Assembly: GCF_002078875.1 (NCBI RefSeq)
Contig: NC_034411.1
Span: 31,638,260-31,702,259, forward strand
DNA: 64,000 nucleotides
From: Numida meleagris
Taxonomy: Eukaryota; Chordata; Aves; Galliformes; Numididae
Direction: 5' to 3'
Positions within the stretch are counted from its first letter, which is position 1. The number at the start of each line of letters is the position of its first letter. The notes beneath the pieces were generated by a model that was not told the DNA's origin, did not search any database, and was given only the letters and a program-made list of their open reading frames with translations. The translations under genes were made by a program, and so were the position numbers. Below, one piece after another: positions 28,101-43,100 of the stretch.

Positions 28101-31100
28101 CCTTCTTATTTCAAATAATATATCTTTTTGTTTAGGACAGAAGGGAAAGGAACAGTTACAATCTTCCCTCATAAGCAGTGTGTACTGGCCTCATGATTTC
28201 ACTGTCACGTTCTTCAGCAGTTTTTACTGCTGAAGGAACTTAAGTTTTCTCAGGTGCCCCTTAGATCTTCTTTTCAACAAGTCTCAGTGAAGGCTGTACC
28301 CTTTCTTTACAACAAGCACCACCGTGGAAGACTTTTTAAACTTCCACTGCTCCTCCAAGGATGTTCTTGCAAATACATATTCAAGTGTACTGCAGCTGCT
28401 GTTATCAAATGACTAAGTTTTGAAACAGAACCTCCGTCCCACTGAGGACCAACATAAGGGTTGCATCTTTTCTTACATTTTCATTAACCATCTTCCCTAA
28501 TAAGCACTCATCAACTGTGTCCAAAAATATTGTCTGTATTACGTCCTAGTAAGACACTTCCCGAAACCACATAGAGTAACTGAAGTCATTATTTCCTGCC
28601 CTTACAGCCTCTTTGATTACATTACAGCCTATTAGAGTCAGTGCCACCATCGTGGTGAGTAGCTCACCATTCAGTGAGCTACTGAATGTAACTGGCAATA
28701 CAGATTTAATGCTTTATTATTTATATAGCAATTACATTCGTAGAACCAATCCACGGAGACTTTACCTCATATTTGAGTAATAATTTGATAATAGAATTGG
28801 ATCCCGAACTTTTTGACAAATAATATATTTTGTGCTAAAAGAAACAAGAAAACATGTAGAAATAAAAAGGAAAAAATACTTCTTTAGAAGTCTGACAACT
28901 ATTTATCTAAATAAACAAGAAAATTGGTATTATTTACCTTTCTCTTTACAAGTAAGGCAAATCATCACCCAGAACATAGCTACACGCATTAAGGACTATA
29001 TATTGTTTTCTACCACAACTTGCACAGCACAATGCCTTCAAAATACATGACTTACTGGACTTCTCGCATAGAACACGCATTTATGAAGTGACAACTTCAA
29101 ACAGTGATTTGTACTGTGATATTTTGAGGACTAAGTATTTCAAGAGGACACTAACTGAAACTAGTTTTTCTTATAAACCATCTACTGACCTTTCCTTGGA
29201 AATTGAAGTTTTTTTAAATCTTCGAATTGTTACTGAGACTTCTTGAAGTAAATCACAACCTCTAAGATTATCCGATTTTCTTGAAGAATTACTGGCTTCA
29301 ATTTTGCTAGATGGTTTCTCCTGATGTTTGGAGAGGAGGAGAGGGGAATTAAAAATTTCAGAAATTGCACTGTTTTTGATTGTTGCATCTGTATACTCTG
29401 TTCAGAACACAGTGCACACAGCTCAGCAAAATCTCTCACTATGAGCACTGAAATATTTACTGCTTGTTAGCAACAGCACGAGTAGAAGCCAAGATTTTTT
29501 AAGCTAAAAATAGTACTTTAAAGTATTGTACTAAAGTGGACTATGCAGAACATCAAATTGTATGCAGAACATCGAATGTAGCATTGTTTGTAGTTTATCA
29601 TGTTCTAACCATTCTAATAATTTCTAACAAGAGGTACATCACATCATCCAATCTTCCAGCTGTAACAATCAAGAGTAAAAGACACACACATACAAATCCT
29701 CATAAAAGGACAAGGTTGATCAGCTACTAAAAATCACTCACAAAACCAGAAGTTTAAAAAAAAAAGCTCATAATAGGAACTAAACTTCCACAGAAAAAAC
29801 AGCTTCCAAGTAACAACTCTGATTCTTGAAAGCATTAATACAGTAAAAACTCAGAAAAAAAAAGTAATTTGTCATGGATCTTAATTCTCTTAACAGCTGT
29901 TTTGTTTTCTTGTGATCTAATCCATACCAATTCTACAACTTTAACACAGATGTCTTTCTTGGCTATTCAGTACCTTGCCTGCTGCAACTTTTGCCAATAA
30001 TGAAGCAAGGGAATGGCCCTTGTTAGTCTGTGGTTTTAGAGACGGTATTCTAACAACTGGCCTAATGCCACCATTACAGATTTCTTCTGTTCCTCTGTCA
30101 TTCACTGCTTTAACATGAATTAAAAATGAACGGTACTTGCCACCCGCCATGCCTGGAAGACAAAAAAAGGAAAGAGGTGGAAGAATATAGATAAGTCACT
30201 AGGGCAAGCTTTAATAGCTTTCAGAGATACAGTGTACACAAGCAGAGCTCAACTACATTAGCTGAGTATTTTATCATCAGTTTGAAATAGCACAATAGTG
30301 AGTTACTATATATAACAAAATTTGTCAATGTGAAGATAAACGCAAACCAAAGACTGACTACACAAGTACAAGACGCAATTCGGACATGCATATGTTGTGT
30401 GAATAGCACAGTAAACTGTTTTACCTTTAACAAGCTTTGGACTTGTTAATGTCAACATTCCAGCGTGTCCTGACAGATCAAGTCCAGTAGCCAACCATAC
30501 TGGACCACAGAGTATATCTTCCTTATGTTCCTCCAAAAATGGACACAACCTAAGACCTTAAAAAAACATGAATAATATGGATCTGAACTACAAATCTTTA
30601 AGTCACAAAATACGATCATTTGCATGGGTTAAAAATACACTATGTCCAACAGATATAAACTAAACGCATACAAACTGGACATTGAAATGTCCAGCTGATG
30701 TCCAAATGATAACTACTTTAGGTTCACTTTTAGTCATTCTCCAATGAAAACAAAAGAGGTAACAGACACTTCTCAAATCATTTTCAGTTATATTATATGA
30801 ATAATACAACTGTGGAGAAGGACTTGAGAGTACTGGTAGGTGAGAAGCTCAACATGAGCCAGCAATGTGCCCTTGCAGCCCACAAAGCCAACCATACCCT
30901 GGGCTGCATCTAAAGAAGCATGGCCAGCAGGTTAAAGGAGGTGATTCTCTCTCTCTGCTCTTGTGAGACCTCACCTGGAGTACTGTACTCAGCTCTGGAG
31001 CCTAAACACAGAAAACAAATGGATCTGTTAAAGTGGTTCCAGAGGAGGGCCACAGAGATAATCAGAGGGGGCTGGAGCTCCTTCTCTTTGAGAAAAGGCT

Positions 31101-34100
31101 GAGAAAGTTGTGATTATGTAGCCTATAGATTTGAAGGTTCTGGGGAGACCTTATAGCTACCTTCCAGTATTTAAAGGGGTCTTCCAAGAGGAATTGATTT
31201 TATCAGAAAGTGTAGAGACAGGACAAGAGGTAACGGTCTGAACCCCCCATCCCTGGAGGTGTTCATGGCCAGGTTTGACGGGGCTTCCGGCAATCTGGTA
31301 GCCACCCTGTCCACAGCAGGGGGTGGGAACTGGATGGTCTTTCAGATTCCTTCCAACCTAAACTGTTCTGTGATTTTATGACAATATGTACATTGACTGT
31401 CTCAGAGCCACAAAATACACAACAAATAAAATGATGAACCAATACATTCTGAGCCACAACACCCACTGGGTTTCATAAAAAAAAAAAAGGAATTTGACTA
31501 CATTTTTATCCCATAGCATACTGAAATGATCATCTACTCATCCTTCTGACAGTTCATCAGCATGAAACATCTTTTCTTTCCAACACTTCTTCACTTTTTC
31601 TTTTAAATCTCCTTTGATTTCCCCTCCCCCACCCCGTGCAACACCTTTCTTGGAATCACGCCCTAGATAAGGCTGATCACATAAAAGTTAAGGAAACGGA
31701 TCAAGAAAAAGAATCTACATTCTCGGCCTGAATCACTCCAACTATTAATTTTTCCTGTTAGGAGTTAGTAGCTCTCCTCAGTCAGATCCAATTTGATTGC
31801 CTTCCAGAGTCTCTCTAGCACATTCTGTGGAAAAGCACCGGCTAACAAAAATTATTAAAAAATTACATGATTATAAAAATAGGCAGATCAAATCTGATAA
31901 TGGCAGAAAGGTAACGTGACAGGTTATGAACTCTTTACAAACTGTTTATTATTTTCCCTAGTTTGCAGTAGCAATCTCTTAAAAAAGCCAAGAACACAAA
32001 ATAATTGTTTTAGAATTAAGTAAGGAAACCAAGTAAAATATTTCTGGAATAGAGTAATAGTTTAAGTTAGAACGGTACTTAAATTCAAATAAGTTCTAAT
32101 CTGTTTTCAAACACGAAAAGCCTCCAGTGCAATTAGTTTATCCATTTATTTTGACTTTCAGCTCTTACAGTAAAACAGAACAATGAGAAATGCATCACTG
32201 AGAAGGGCTAAGAAATGAGACTGTTTCGAATGGCTAAGTAATATTTACGGAGAAATTCCAGTATATAATCAAAAGAGAAGTTTAAAAAAGCAAGCTTGTA
32301 TTTTAAACAAACTATAACAAGATAAATAAATCTTACATTGTGGTTCCTCTACGTCCATATACTGCATTTCTTCACTGAATTCAACCAGTCCTGGCTTTCC
32401 ATTTCTCTCTGTTTCAACATTATGAGCTGGAGATAGAGGAAATGTGATCTGTCTATCTACTGCTGCTTCTGGAGAATAAAAAAATAGTGTAATTTATAAG
32501 CATTGTTTCAGGATAAAAAAATAGTAGTAGTAGTTTTCATTGAAAATTTATCAGCTTTTAAATTTTTCATATTAAGATTGCAACTGCAGCAAGTGCTATA
32601 AAATATTTCTTTGAATGACCATCCAAGTATCTCCTCCTAGCAATCAACTGAAGATTACTCCTCAGTAATTAGATTCCAGTACTGAAATTTTAATGAGCTC
32701 AAATGAAAATAACTATTTTTCACACTGAACATCAAGATACTATTTTGATAACATTTAAATACAGTTCTTTTTCCAATTGAATGGTTCTCACAAATCATAA
32801 ATGAGAAGACATGTAGGTTGCTTCAACTGTTGATCTCTAGGATGAACAACAATTGACAGCAATTTTTTTTTTTAATGACTACAGGATTCAAGCAACACAG
32901 AATAAGAATTTGATTCAACCTTTTTGAACCGTGCACTTTTTATTTAAACAAAATTCAGGATTTTGAAAATGCTTATTAAGTTTGATTTCCCAATTCACCT
33001 CCTAATGCATTAAGTGAAAAAAGTGAACATGATCCTGAGAAACAGAATAAAAATGAAATAAGTAGAAAATGAAAATGTTTACATAATTTCAACCAAGCCT
33101 TCTAACATACCTCAGAGAGAACACTGATTTTGAGGAAAAATAATACTGTAAAAGATATGCAAGTCCTTTCTTACCATTGACTTTTCCTAAGCCTGGGGCT
33201 TTATTTTTCAGTAAAGTCACTTGAATCTGGGGAATGTTTGTGATGTTTGAGTTCAAAACAAACTTGAAGTCCACATGTCCAACCATACAAGCTTTTGGAA
33301 GAACCAGTTCAAAGACATGTTCATCCCAGCTGTTGCTGTAAGGAAAAAAGGAAAACAAAGATGCATTAAGATTCAGATCAAGCAGACAGCATTATCAAAT
33401 GCATTTTCCATCTATGCACGTGTTCCTTAAAAACAGAAAAAAAATACTTCATGGTAGTTGACACACATTCTTTTCTGAAGTAGAATTATTTCAATCTGCA
33501 ATTGCCCACATTCATTTCATGTGGAACAATTTGGACTGGATGATCTTGTAGGTCTTTTCCTTTTTTCTATGATTTAAAAGCCAATTGTTTGGGGGGGGGG
33601 GGAAGGGAAGGGACGACGACAGCGGAACAAGTCAATGATTTAATAAAAAGAGCAGTGAAGATTCCACAGTATCTTCAATACAGTGCTGCTTCCATACTAC
33701 TATTAATATCAGTTTCATTTCTAGAAAAAAAACCAAAACCATGTGAAAAAAGGATCCTCCAGTTGCTGAACTATATGAAAGCATGTTAGTAACTGCCTTG
33801 CCTTCTGCATTGCTAACTGTTAAACAGTGTCACTTTTCAGTACTAGAACAGCCACATCCAGGAGGTTCAAAATACTAGTTTCAATACATATATATGTATT
33901 TTATTTATATATTTATTTTTATATATTTTTTGCACTGAGCAAAATGGGTGCAGCTTTCTTTTAATGAGTCATATTTTCCTTGAAATTGTAAACTTCAGAA
34001 GTTCACAATCGAACCTCAGAGTTCAGTTCCACAGCTTGATACAAGTTTGCAATAAATAGTTCAAATTGAAGGCAAGAGCAGTTCAAATAAAACTAATTGT

Positions 34101-37100
34101 GAATAAACTGTCACATTTGTATATATTTAACTGCTCTTTCAGATCAATTTATCAGTAAACAACTTTTAAAAACACAGCAACTTTGATAGCTTGCAATTAT
34201 CTAATCTCATAACTGATAACACTAAGAAACTGCATATGCTACATAAAATACTGTTGAAATGTTTTTCTAACATCTAAATCACAAAAAGATATTTAAGTTA
34301 CATCAAATAACATGCTATGCACCAAGTACTGTTCTGAAGACTTATAAATAGATTAAGGATATGTACACTTTATATTCAATTCTTTGCAGTATTAGTATCT
34401 CTGAAGGACACTTGCGCCCCTCAAGCAAGTACGTACTTCTGAAGTAATTTCTACATGAAGGTTATTTGGATTACAACTGTACTACAATTTCAATACTTTC
34501 TTTTTTATCAATCAAAAAATAGGACAATAAAACATAGTTTGGAAAAATATCTGAATATAAGAGGTGCTTCCTTTCAACGTGAAACATGAAGTGTTCCTAA
34601 AATGAATCTACACATTAAGTTAAATCATCAGAAGACACTAATGACCAAATTCTAAGGCAATAGGTAGATAAAATAATCCAGTTTTTTTCTGCTGCAATAA
34701 ACAAGATTAGTCCTTCAAACTCATTTTGCATATTGAGGAAGTTTAGAATAAACCACAGAATTTGAGAATGGTTTCATTCTCCCTTCAATGACTATTTAAG
34801 AAATTAACCATCTGCCTTTTAAGGCATTTGTTTCCACCTCAGCAGTCTCAGATGCACTTGAGGCCTCTGATGAAAGAGAGAGAATTCAGGAGCTTTGCTG
34901 TAATGGCAGCAATTAGCAGCCTGTCCAGGAAAAGCAGGGCTGGCAAACTAGCAAGCAGGCATAATGGCAGCACTATTCATGCTGCAGTAGAAAACTTCTA
35001 GACCAAGGGGAAACTAGAAGTCAAGAAGCTTAAGCAGTATTTGCAATTCAGACACGGCACAGTACAAACCACACCATTATACACCTCTAGTTACTTGCCG
35101 CTGATCTCACAGAAAACCAGTAACAGAATTTGGAAGTTCTCTCCAGCTTTCAAAAACAAGCAGTGTTGAAAAGTATTTATTTTGGGAGGTGGTGAAAGAC
35201 GGACAGAAGAAAGCTTGTGGTTTTGATTTAAGAAGCATCAGAGAAGATTTTTCAGCTAACAAGGACAAATAGATAAATGAAATAACGAAAATGTATTCTA
35301 CAACTCCTGGGAAAAGATTTAGCAAATATAATACTAAAACCTTCTCAGAATCATTCGAGCCTTTCCTGGGTCTTGTAGGATACTTAGCCCTATACAAAAC
35401 AGAAGGTGTGGAGGTGCCTTTTTTGTTTGTTTTTGGTATGTTTGGATATTCCTGAAGGCACTGTGCAAAACAAGAAGTGAATGAGACATTCAAAGGAGCA
35501 AACCTTCAGAAACACTAAATAATCAGTTCATCCAGTTTCAGCTGAAGTAATAAATCAGCTGCTCTGCAGTGGTCTGCTGTAGACTGTATGCTGGAAGATG
35601 CACACTGTCGTACCAAGTCAGAACTGTGAATGGTTTACTCTATAATATTTTTTTGAGAGAAATCAGTAGTAGATGCTTCAAAGGAAGTTTTAAGTATCTC
35701 TTTGCAGGTATACATGGTACAATGGCCCTACAAGAAGGTCCCATATTCATCTCCAGTACTGAAGAAGTCTTCTTACCTGTGGCAATGAACAATCTAGTTA
35801 TGGTATGACTGAAAAAAAAAACCTCCCCTTGAATCAGTTTTTGAACTCTCTGAAGTCCTTGTAATTTTATAGTATCTTTTAAAAGAAGAATACATAAGAA
35901 AGACTATGTTCTAAACGCAAGTTCGCCACCATTCTCACAGCTACAAAATACTTTCCAACATCTCAGTGTTACATTTTTCACTACAACTGAACTTTGAGCT
36001 GCATTTGAGCAACCGTTTCCAGAGATGAAACGCAGGGAAGCACACGAATAGCTAACTCTTCCTTTTTTCCCTTATTTTCAAATTATGTCTGTGTAAGATG
36101 AATACATACAGTATCTCCCAGGCAAGTTTGAGAAAAAGCTTAGATGTCACTGTACTAGCACAATACATAAGGAATTCACGTACTTTTCAAAAAGGATTCA
36201 CTCAGTTCAACATCTAAGTTCTATTTTTCACTGATGATGTTTATATGATAATTCACTGCTAAACCAGACTCAGCTATTTTGATTTTCTTTCTTATACAGC
36301 ATTTTAAAAATAACTGAAAGAGTTTAAAGAGTAACATAGCGTGCTTCCCGGAAATTACACCTACAGAATTATTTCCTTCTAGCTATTTATTAAACATATG
36401 AATTACGGTATCAAAGTGCATTACTCATCCATCTAACCCTGTAATCTCCCTTTTTGATAAGAATTGGCATAAGACACAAGGAAGAAATAAAAGAAACTTC
36501 ATTTTATGGACCAACAAAATAATCCAGAAATGAACAAGTTTCTCCCAGAAAGCTTTTAATTAAGAACCTCACCCTTGATCTTAAAAATCTATATTTTATT
36601 CTACAAATAAATGAACTGTAATTTGTTGTCTAAATATGTCATTAACATCTATTAAAGGTATACATTACTGAACTAAAGCTTTCACCTTTACTTCTTTATA
36701 TTCCTATTTTACTTCGCAGCATATATAAACCTTTTCCTGTAATTAAATAAATGTTAATAAGCTAATGTTCCAATTAACAGCCATTAACCTCAATGTGTTG
36801 TTTTTCATAACTGTTTGGTAGCTTTTTATTTTTTCAGCTGTTGCTGAACACACTAGATAATCAACAGGTATAACTAGAACTTATTTTCTAGGAAACCTCC
36901 CTTTCACTTGGCATAAACGGAATATGTCACTTATGCAAAGCAAAATCACAAGATAAAGACAGCTTTCAAAACCTTTTTTAACCATAGCTCATGAATATTT
37001 AAATTAAAGCAAGGCCAGCTCACGCTAGGTGTCAGCCCTGGAATGCCTGCAACCCTTACTTTCCAGGCCCGTTTTCCCATCTCAAACGTGTCATGAACAC

Positions 37101-40100
37101 ATGCCACCTTTTATTTACTTGTACATCTTTTTTTCCCTCCGCATATAATCTCTAGTACCCCTAGTGTCCTTTGGCTTCTTTGTTTTCACTCTATTGGTGT
37201 TTAGATACTGCAGTAACATCAAAAACTTACACATCAGTGGGATGGATGTGTAACAGCTGGACCCAAAAGACCCTGCAGTACCTTATTCTACACTTTCATT
37301 AAAAAAAAACATAACCACCACACTACACAACTTACAGCTATACTTTGTCTTCAAGAATTTTTAAGAAATAAATACCATGCAAAGGCACTTCATCTAGGTT
37401 TTATGCAGATCTTCAAGGAGACTGCCACACTACTCTTTCAGTCTTCAGAATTCCCAAAGAATTCCAAGTTCACAAGCCAAGTGTAAAAAAAATAGAAAAT
37501 CAAGTTTACACAGATACTGTGCCAGCACACTTCCTATCAAAGAAAATTTTGCCTAAGTTTCAGCACAATAAGGGCTCTCTGTTGGCTCAAATGTTTCACA
37601 TATAAACCAATTCTATTTGACATGAACATACATAAATTCATGTTCCATTTTCACATTTTAATAAAAACCTAGAACACAGTTTGGATTAGGACAAGCAATT
37701 ACATTTATACCGGCACCAATTGCTTGCATCATCTGAAAAAAATTGCTTATAAGATTCTTTTTTAATAGAAAATAAGAATATCTAATTCTGGCAAATATAA
37801 GTCTAATAAAATAATAATGGAACAAAAAATACATGAATAAACTACAGCAACTATGGCATGAAGAGCTGTCTTGCAAACCACAAAATAAGGATGGGTCTCT
37901 TTCAAAGCACATACTCTAAAACTTGCACATTGTTTAAAAACATTGAAGTCACTCAAAACTTGTGATGACAGCAGCTACACGCACAATTCTTTTTGTACCA
38001 TTGTTCTACTTACCTGTCTGTCTGTAACTTCCAAGTTCGAGTGTGCTGAGCTGCATCTCCATGGTGCTGCTGGTGCAAATGCTGCGGATGCCTCCTTTGC
38101 TGCTGCTCTTGCTGGACTTCTACCCAACAGGGAGGGACAGTGGCTGAAAATCGTGGTGTCAAGGTCTCGAAACGGGTCAGTTCTACCAGAGATGTCAGTG
38201 TTTCAAGGGAAAATGGCTGGTCCACCAAAAGATCAACTCCTGATTAATTATAGAACATAAATATTTACTATATAGATAATCTTTTTCTCCTCAAAACGTC
38301 CTATAAACACTTTGACATAAAATCAAACTGCTAAAGTTAACTACGTGTGACATGAAAATAAGTTCAAAAAAAGGCTATGAGCACGCTCAGATTCAACTAG
38401 AGCCATCACAACGAAGTAGCTAGCCAGTTACACTTCAATTGTGTAAAGCTGATTAAAACACTTTATACCCTTATGGACTCAGACTAAAGAAAATGCAAGT
38501 TTTATATTCCGTGACAACAGGCACATGGCATCACTATGAAATTTTTAACATTTTATCACAGTTGTTTAAAACATTACTTTGGCACGTCCTTATCAATGCA
38601 GAATTGTTTTATGGTGGTTTATTAGAACGTTTTTGATACTCTCAGCTTAGCTTAGAAGAGGGATAAATGAAAAACAAGCATGCTGTATACAATGAATTTA
38701 AAAGACATTGGGCCTAGACAAATATCTTGTCTTCATACCCAAGTCCTGTCCTGAAGAAACAGGTTTACAGGACATTCATCAAAAAAGTACTTAAAAATAA
38801 AACATCTCAGAGAGACAAATAACTAAACAAACAAAGAAGCTCCAAAAACAGGCTTCTTCACACACAGAGATTGAAAACTTCAGGGAAAGTAAGGTATGCA
38901 TCATGTCAATTTTCATTTTTTTTTTTTTAGCATTTTCTCTTACAAGTAAAAAAAAATAGAAAAGTTATAGTTGTAAAGGAAAAAACACCAACAAAACAAA
39001 TACCACACCCTCAGCACTAAGTCTGTACCAAGACAGCATATTGCAAAGAAAGTCTGAGGGAAATCAGGTTACCAACAACACCATATCCTCCAGCTCGAGA
39101 GAAAACATATGCAATTATTTCAGAAAAGTGATAAAGCTCAAGATGACAGACCCAGAGTCAGGCAGAAAGCTCACTCTTATTGCAACAACTATTACTTCTG
39201 CTTTTTAATCTGTGAGGCAGGAAAATGCTGAAGAGATTAAAAATGGCTCAAATTTTAACAATACAAACACCATAACATATAGCAAGATACATTTAAACAC
39301 GCACAATTTACCTGTAATGCCTGGACTAGAAGGGTTAGATAATGGCTTGATGCCTTCTGATGACTGCTCTACACTTTTGGAGAGGGATCCATCTACAAGT
39401 ATATCAGTTTCATCTATGTCGTCGCACGTTCCTCCAATCTGAAGGAAATGAAGTTCTCCACCTAAAATCATCACAGTCAATGAAAGAAGTTTAGACAGGC
39501 ATACAGTTACTCTAAACTCATAAGATGGCATTCTTGTTAAAGGGCTACACAGTTATTACTGTAACTATTGGATCTGGTATTTTTTAATCTGTGAAAATTC
39601 ATTTTGCTTTACTACTACAAAATTTTTCTGAGGGAAAACAAAAGAACTACAAAAATATTAACTCCACTTGTGAATACCGTAAAAGGTAAGAAAATATTAG
39701 GGGAGAGAAGAACAAAAGGTAATTAGCCAAACAAGCCCCAACAGACACCTCACATCATAACTATTGTTACACTTTCTGTAACTCAAATTATGCTTTAAAC
39801 AGAAAATATTCCATCACATCAACTCACAGCATACCACCTTGTTAGTACATGTTGCATTAATTTCCCTTCAACGTTCAGTATCTGAGAAATGAAAAAATTA
39901 TTTTCCTACTGAACTCCTCTAACTAAAGAGCTCTCTGCATTGTACTATTAGAATAACGACACTGATTAGGTCAACAGTCAAAACAGCAATTCCAAATTTT
40001 TCAACAGACAAAATGTTTTGGTAGAGTCTTGAAATCGTTTGAGGGAGTTGCCTTGAATGAATTCACCATCAAGTGATACACACAGACAAATTCTGTCATT

Positions 40101-43100
40101 TATCAAGAAATCAACAAGAAGAAATGTTCAATTTTACACAACATTGAGGAAAGGGCGTTAACAGTTACAGTAGTTAGAAAAATCCTAATAAGTAGGACAT
40201 AAATAGAAAGAAAAGTCCTGGCAGGCCTTCTACGTTTTTTTTTTTTTTCCCGAAAATTGACTGCAGAATTCTGTTCAGCTCTTGACTTGTTATAAAAAAA
40301 AAAAAAAAAACCCTAGTAAGAAAATTATCCAGATAAACAAACCAACTTGAGATAATATAGGTAATGAAATCCAAAATAAAAGCATAATCGGAGGTATGTG
40401 GTTTGCACTGAGGGAACGTGCGGAAGTGAAACACACAGATGGAAAGGCACAGAGAGACGGTGCAGGGTTTACTGGATCTCAGTAAGAGAAGACCAAAAAA
40501 CGGCTTAATAAAATTACTGTTTTAACAAGACAGAATAGAAAGAGGAATCTAATAGGTTGAATGACCAAAAAGAAGGAATCTTTCAACACACTGAAAATCA
40601 GTGCAGAATGTCAAGGGAAAATCGATCCTGAGTCCAAGAGATGCTGCACAAACAGAGTTTCCTGGTGTTTGAAGAGACGTAAGATCCGCTATTTTTCCTT
40701 TTATATCTTTAGAACAATTTTTACTGGGCTTTTCCTATTGAGATCCAGTAAGAAGCCTGTACTGCCTTTCTCTCAGCACCCCTGACACCCAGTCCGGTGC
40801 AGAAGAGTACATTAGCAACAGATGCCAAGAGTCAACAACAAAATAACAGTTCTAGTAAATAACACTTAAAAGAGAGTTTCTTCGAGATTAAATAGCTCAC
40901 CAATTAGCAATCTTCTTAAACAACAAGGATTAGGAACATACTAGTTAATGCAGACCATGACAGCTTAATTTGTCAGTATATCAAATCTCACTTTGTTTCC
41001 CATTGTGTTTACTGCTCAAAGATCAATTATCAGAAGGATCTCAGTGATCATAACCTGAGAATCTCCTGCCCTGGAAATAAGTAAGTACCTTCTAGTGCAA
41101 TGGAAGTTAACAGATTGGCTGGACCATCTGCCATTTTATGTCTCAGAGCAGGAGAAAGGTTGAAGAACTTAGGAAGGCTGTAGGTTTTTCTAAGGGAGTT
41201 GTACCAAGGTCCTGTTATTCTGCAGTTGGTTGGGTTTGTTCCGCTTTGTTTTAAACAAAGAAATAATTTTGGATTTGATCATTTGATTTTCAAATGAAGC
41301 TTCTGTCACTATAGCAGAATACTACTAATTAACAGCAAGCAAAAACCTGCCTTATACTTTTATCTGCGTAGAAGTAAAAGCCATATTTTCTGCATTCCTA
41401 AAAGACTCCAGCACTCTTCCAAGAAAAAATTCTGTGCTGAGATATCTTACTTCCTCATATTTGTTTTAAAAAAGCTCCTGTAAAGAAGTTTATCATGAAC
41501 ATCAGTAACACAGTATTAACCCATAAAATAATTAGTGCTTATGCAAGCTTTCCAAAACCCTGCAGATGGCTTCACTTCTATATCACAGAAGAAGCAATTG
41601 TTCTCATTCAAAGATGACCTTCTGATGATGAGTGCTTACTTACTGTAGAGTTACCATAGTCCCTACAGTCAAGTGCCAGGAACAAGCCTGAGCAAATTTC
41701 TTCTTCTTTTTTTTTCTTTGTTCTTACTGGCTCACTGCATGTACTACTAGGCTAAAACAGTGACTCACCTGGTATTTTCTAGTTCTAGTAGTGAGCATGA
41801 TATGTAGCAATTTACCTCAAGATGCTGCTTTTATCACTTTTTGGCAGAGATGATAAATGGTTCTGTTGCACTAGCAAGAAGATACGAAAGCTTACATTGA
41901 CTTACTCAGTAAGCACAAAGGAGAATAACTGGAAAATAGTATCATTATACTTCCAGAATGTAAAAGGTAAATATTCAAAATACTGGTTATTTAATTCTGA
42001 ATTACATTTTAAATCTGTATTTTGCTTGGACTCGGGAACCTGGTGGGTTATACAAACAGAATGTAAGAACCATAAACCCATTCAAATAAAACCCAAGCTT
42101 CCTCCAAGCAAAACAGTGATCAGTTCCAGGAAAGTAGCATTGGCACAAGATAGAGAACATGCCAGAGACAAGGCCTCTGCAGTCAAAGCCAATCTGGTGA
42201 AGTGTTCAATACCCTGAATGTATCTTGCATTCTGGCAGGAATTCAGAATAGTGACACAATTGTTGATAGCTACCACAACAAGAGCACAGAATCAAACAAT
42301 ACTCAAATAGATAAAGGAATTAAGAAAACTAAGCCAAACCACAGGAAACTAGCCGCTAAACAACTTCCAGTCCTCCTCATCTCTTCACTGGGCAGCATAG
42401 AAAGGGTTAGCTTTAAACGTACTAGGTTCAGAACCCTTCAAAAATGCACTCAGGAAAGCTTACCAAAAGCCTCACTCCAGAAGAATTTTCTCTATTCTTG
42501 GAAATCTAAGCTGTTAAATTCCATCCTGATTTATGAAAAAAAATAGAATGTAATTAAATAGGGACAAGTGAAAGTTACTACGGCTAGCAAGAAATAATTA
42601 AATGCACTATTACGGGATGAAGAAAAATCAGCTAGCCAGCAGTTCTGCCAAAGAGAGTCTTGTGAGTCATAAGATAAATCTAACTCAGTTTCCTGCCTAG
42701 AAGTGCAAACATCTTAGTACGTGTATGCACACATCGTATGTACAGAGTGCAGTTACTAAGGAAGTATATTCTATTCAGAGACATCTGTAGGATTACTGTG
42801 TCTGCTTTTTGGGTCAAGAAATGTGGACTGATTTGAGAAGGTCTTTGGAATTTTTTTTTTCCCCCTTTCAAAGCCCTACAGGAACATTTAAAGGATTGGA
42901 GGTATTTGGTTTGAAAACAAATCATTGGAGGAGGACAATATCTGCCTTCCTCCCCCCTCCCTTTTTTTTTTTTGTAGTGACCTTTGCCATGTCCATAAGG
43001 GGCACAACAACAGATTCCAATCAGCAAAGATTATGCAGGTGAAACTTGAAAGAAAAAGTCACCATCAATGATAGGGTGTATTAGAAGAAATTTTGTGAAC

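Larger units (their letters stand above)
27007..29189 (-). other. BIRC6: Intron 17 of BIRC6
   Basis: 2.2 kb. Contains a short young-looking CR1 3' end (27178-27269) and a small hairpin at 28658-28683. Confidence 0.85.
33336..38013 (-). other. BIRC6: Intron 12 of BIRC6
   Basis: 4.7 kb. Holds a CR1 tail remnant (33527-33575), the G-rich tract (33591-33612) and an AT palindrome (33883-33900), all close to exon 13's 5' side. From about 34000 to 38013 I recognise no repeat or gene. Confidence 0.8.

Noticed and set aside
33861..33880. GGTTCAAAAT motif considered as a tRNA B box
   Set aside because: No cloverleaf arms or A box at a suitable distance.
35107..35493. 128-codon open frame on the BIRC6 strand in intron 12
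   Set aside because: No recognisable domain, Ser/Phe-rich composition as expected from AT-rich DNA, and no plausible splice sites seen at its edges.
41822..42546. Two overlapping + strand frames of 131 and 114 codons in intron 10
   Set aside because: Lys/Ser/Asn-rich translations typical of AT-rich noncoding DNA; no family resemblance and no second line of evidence.
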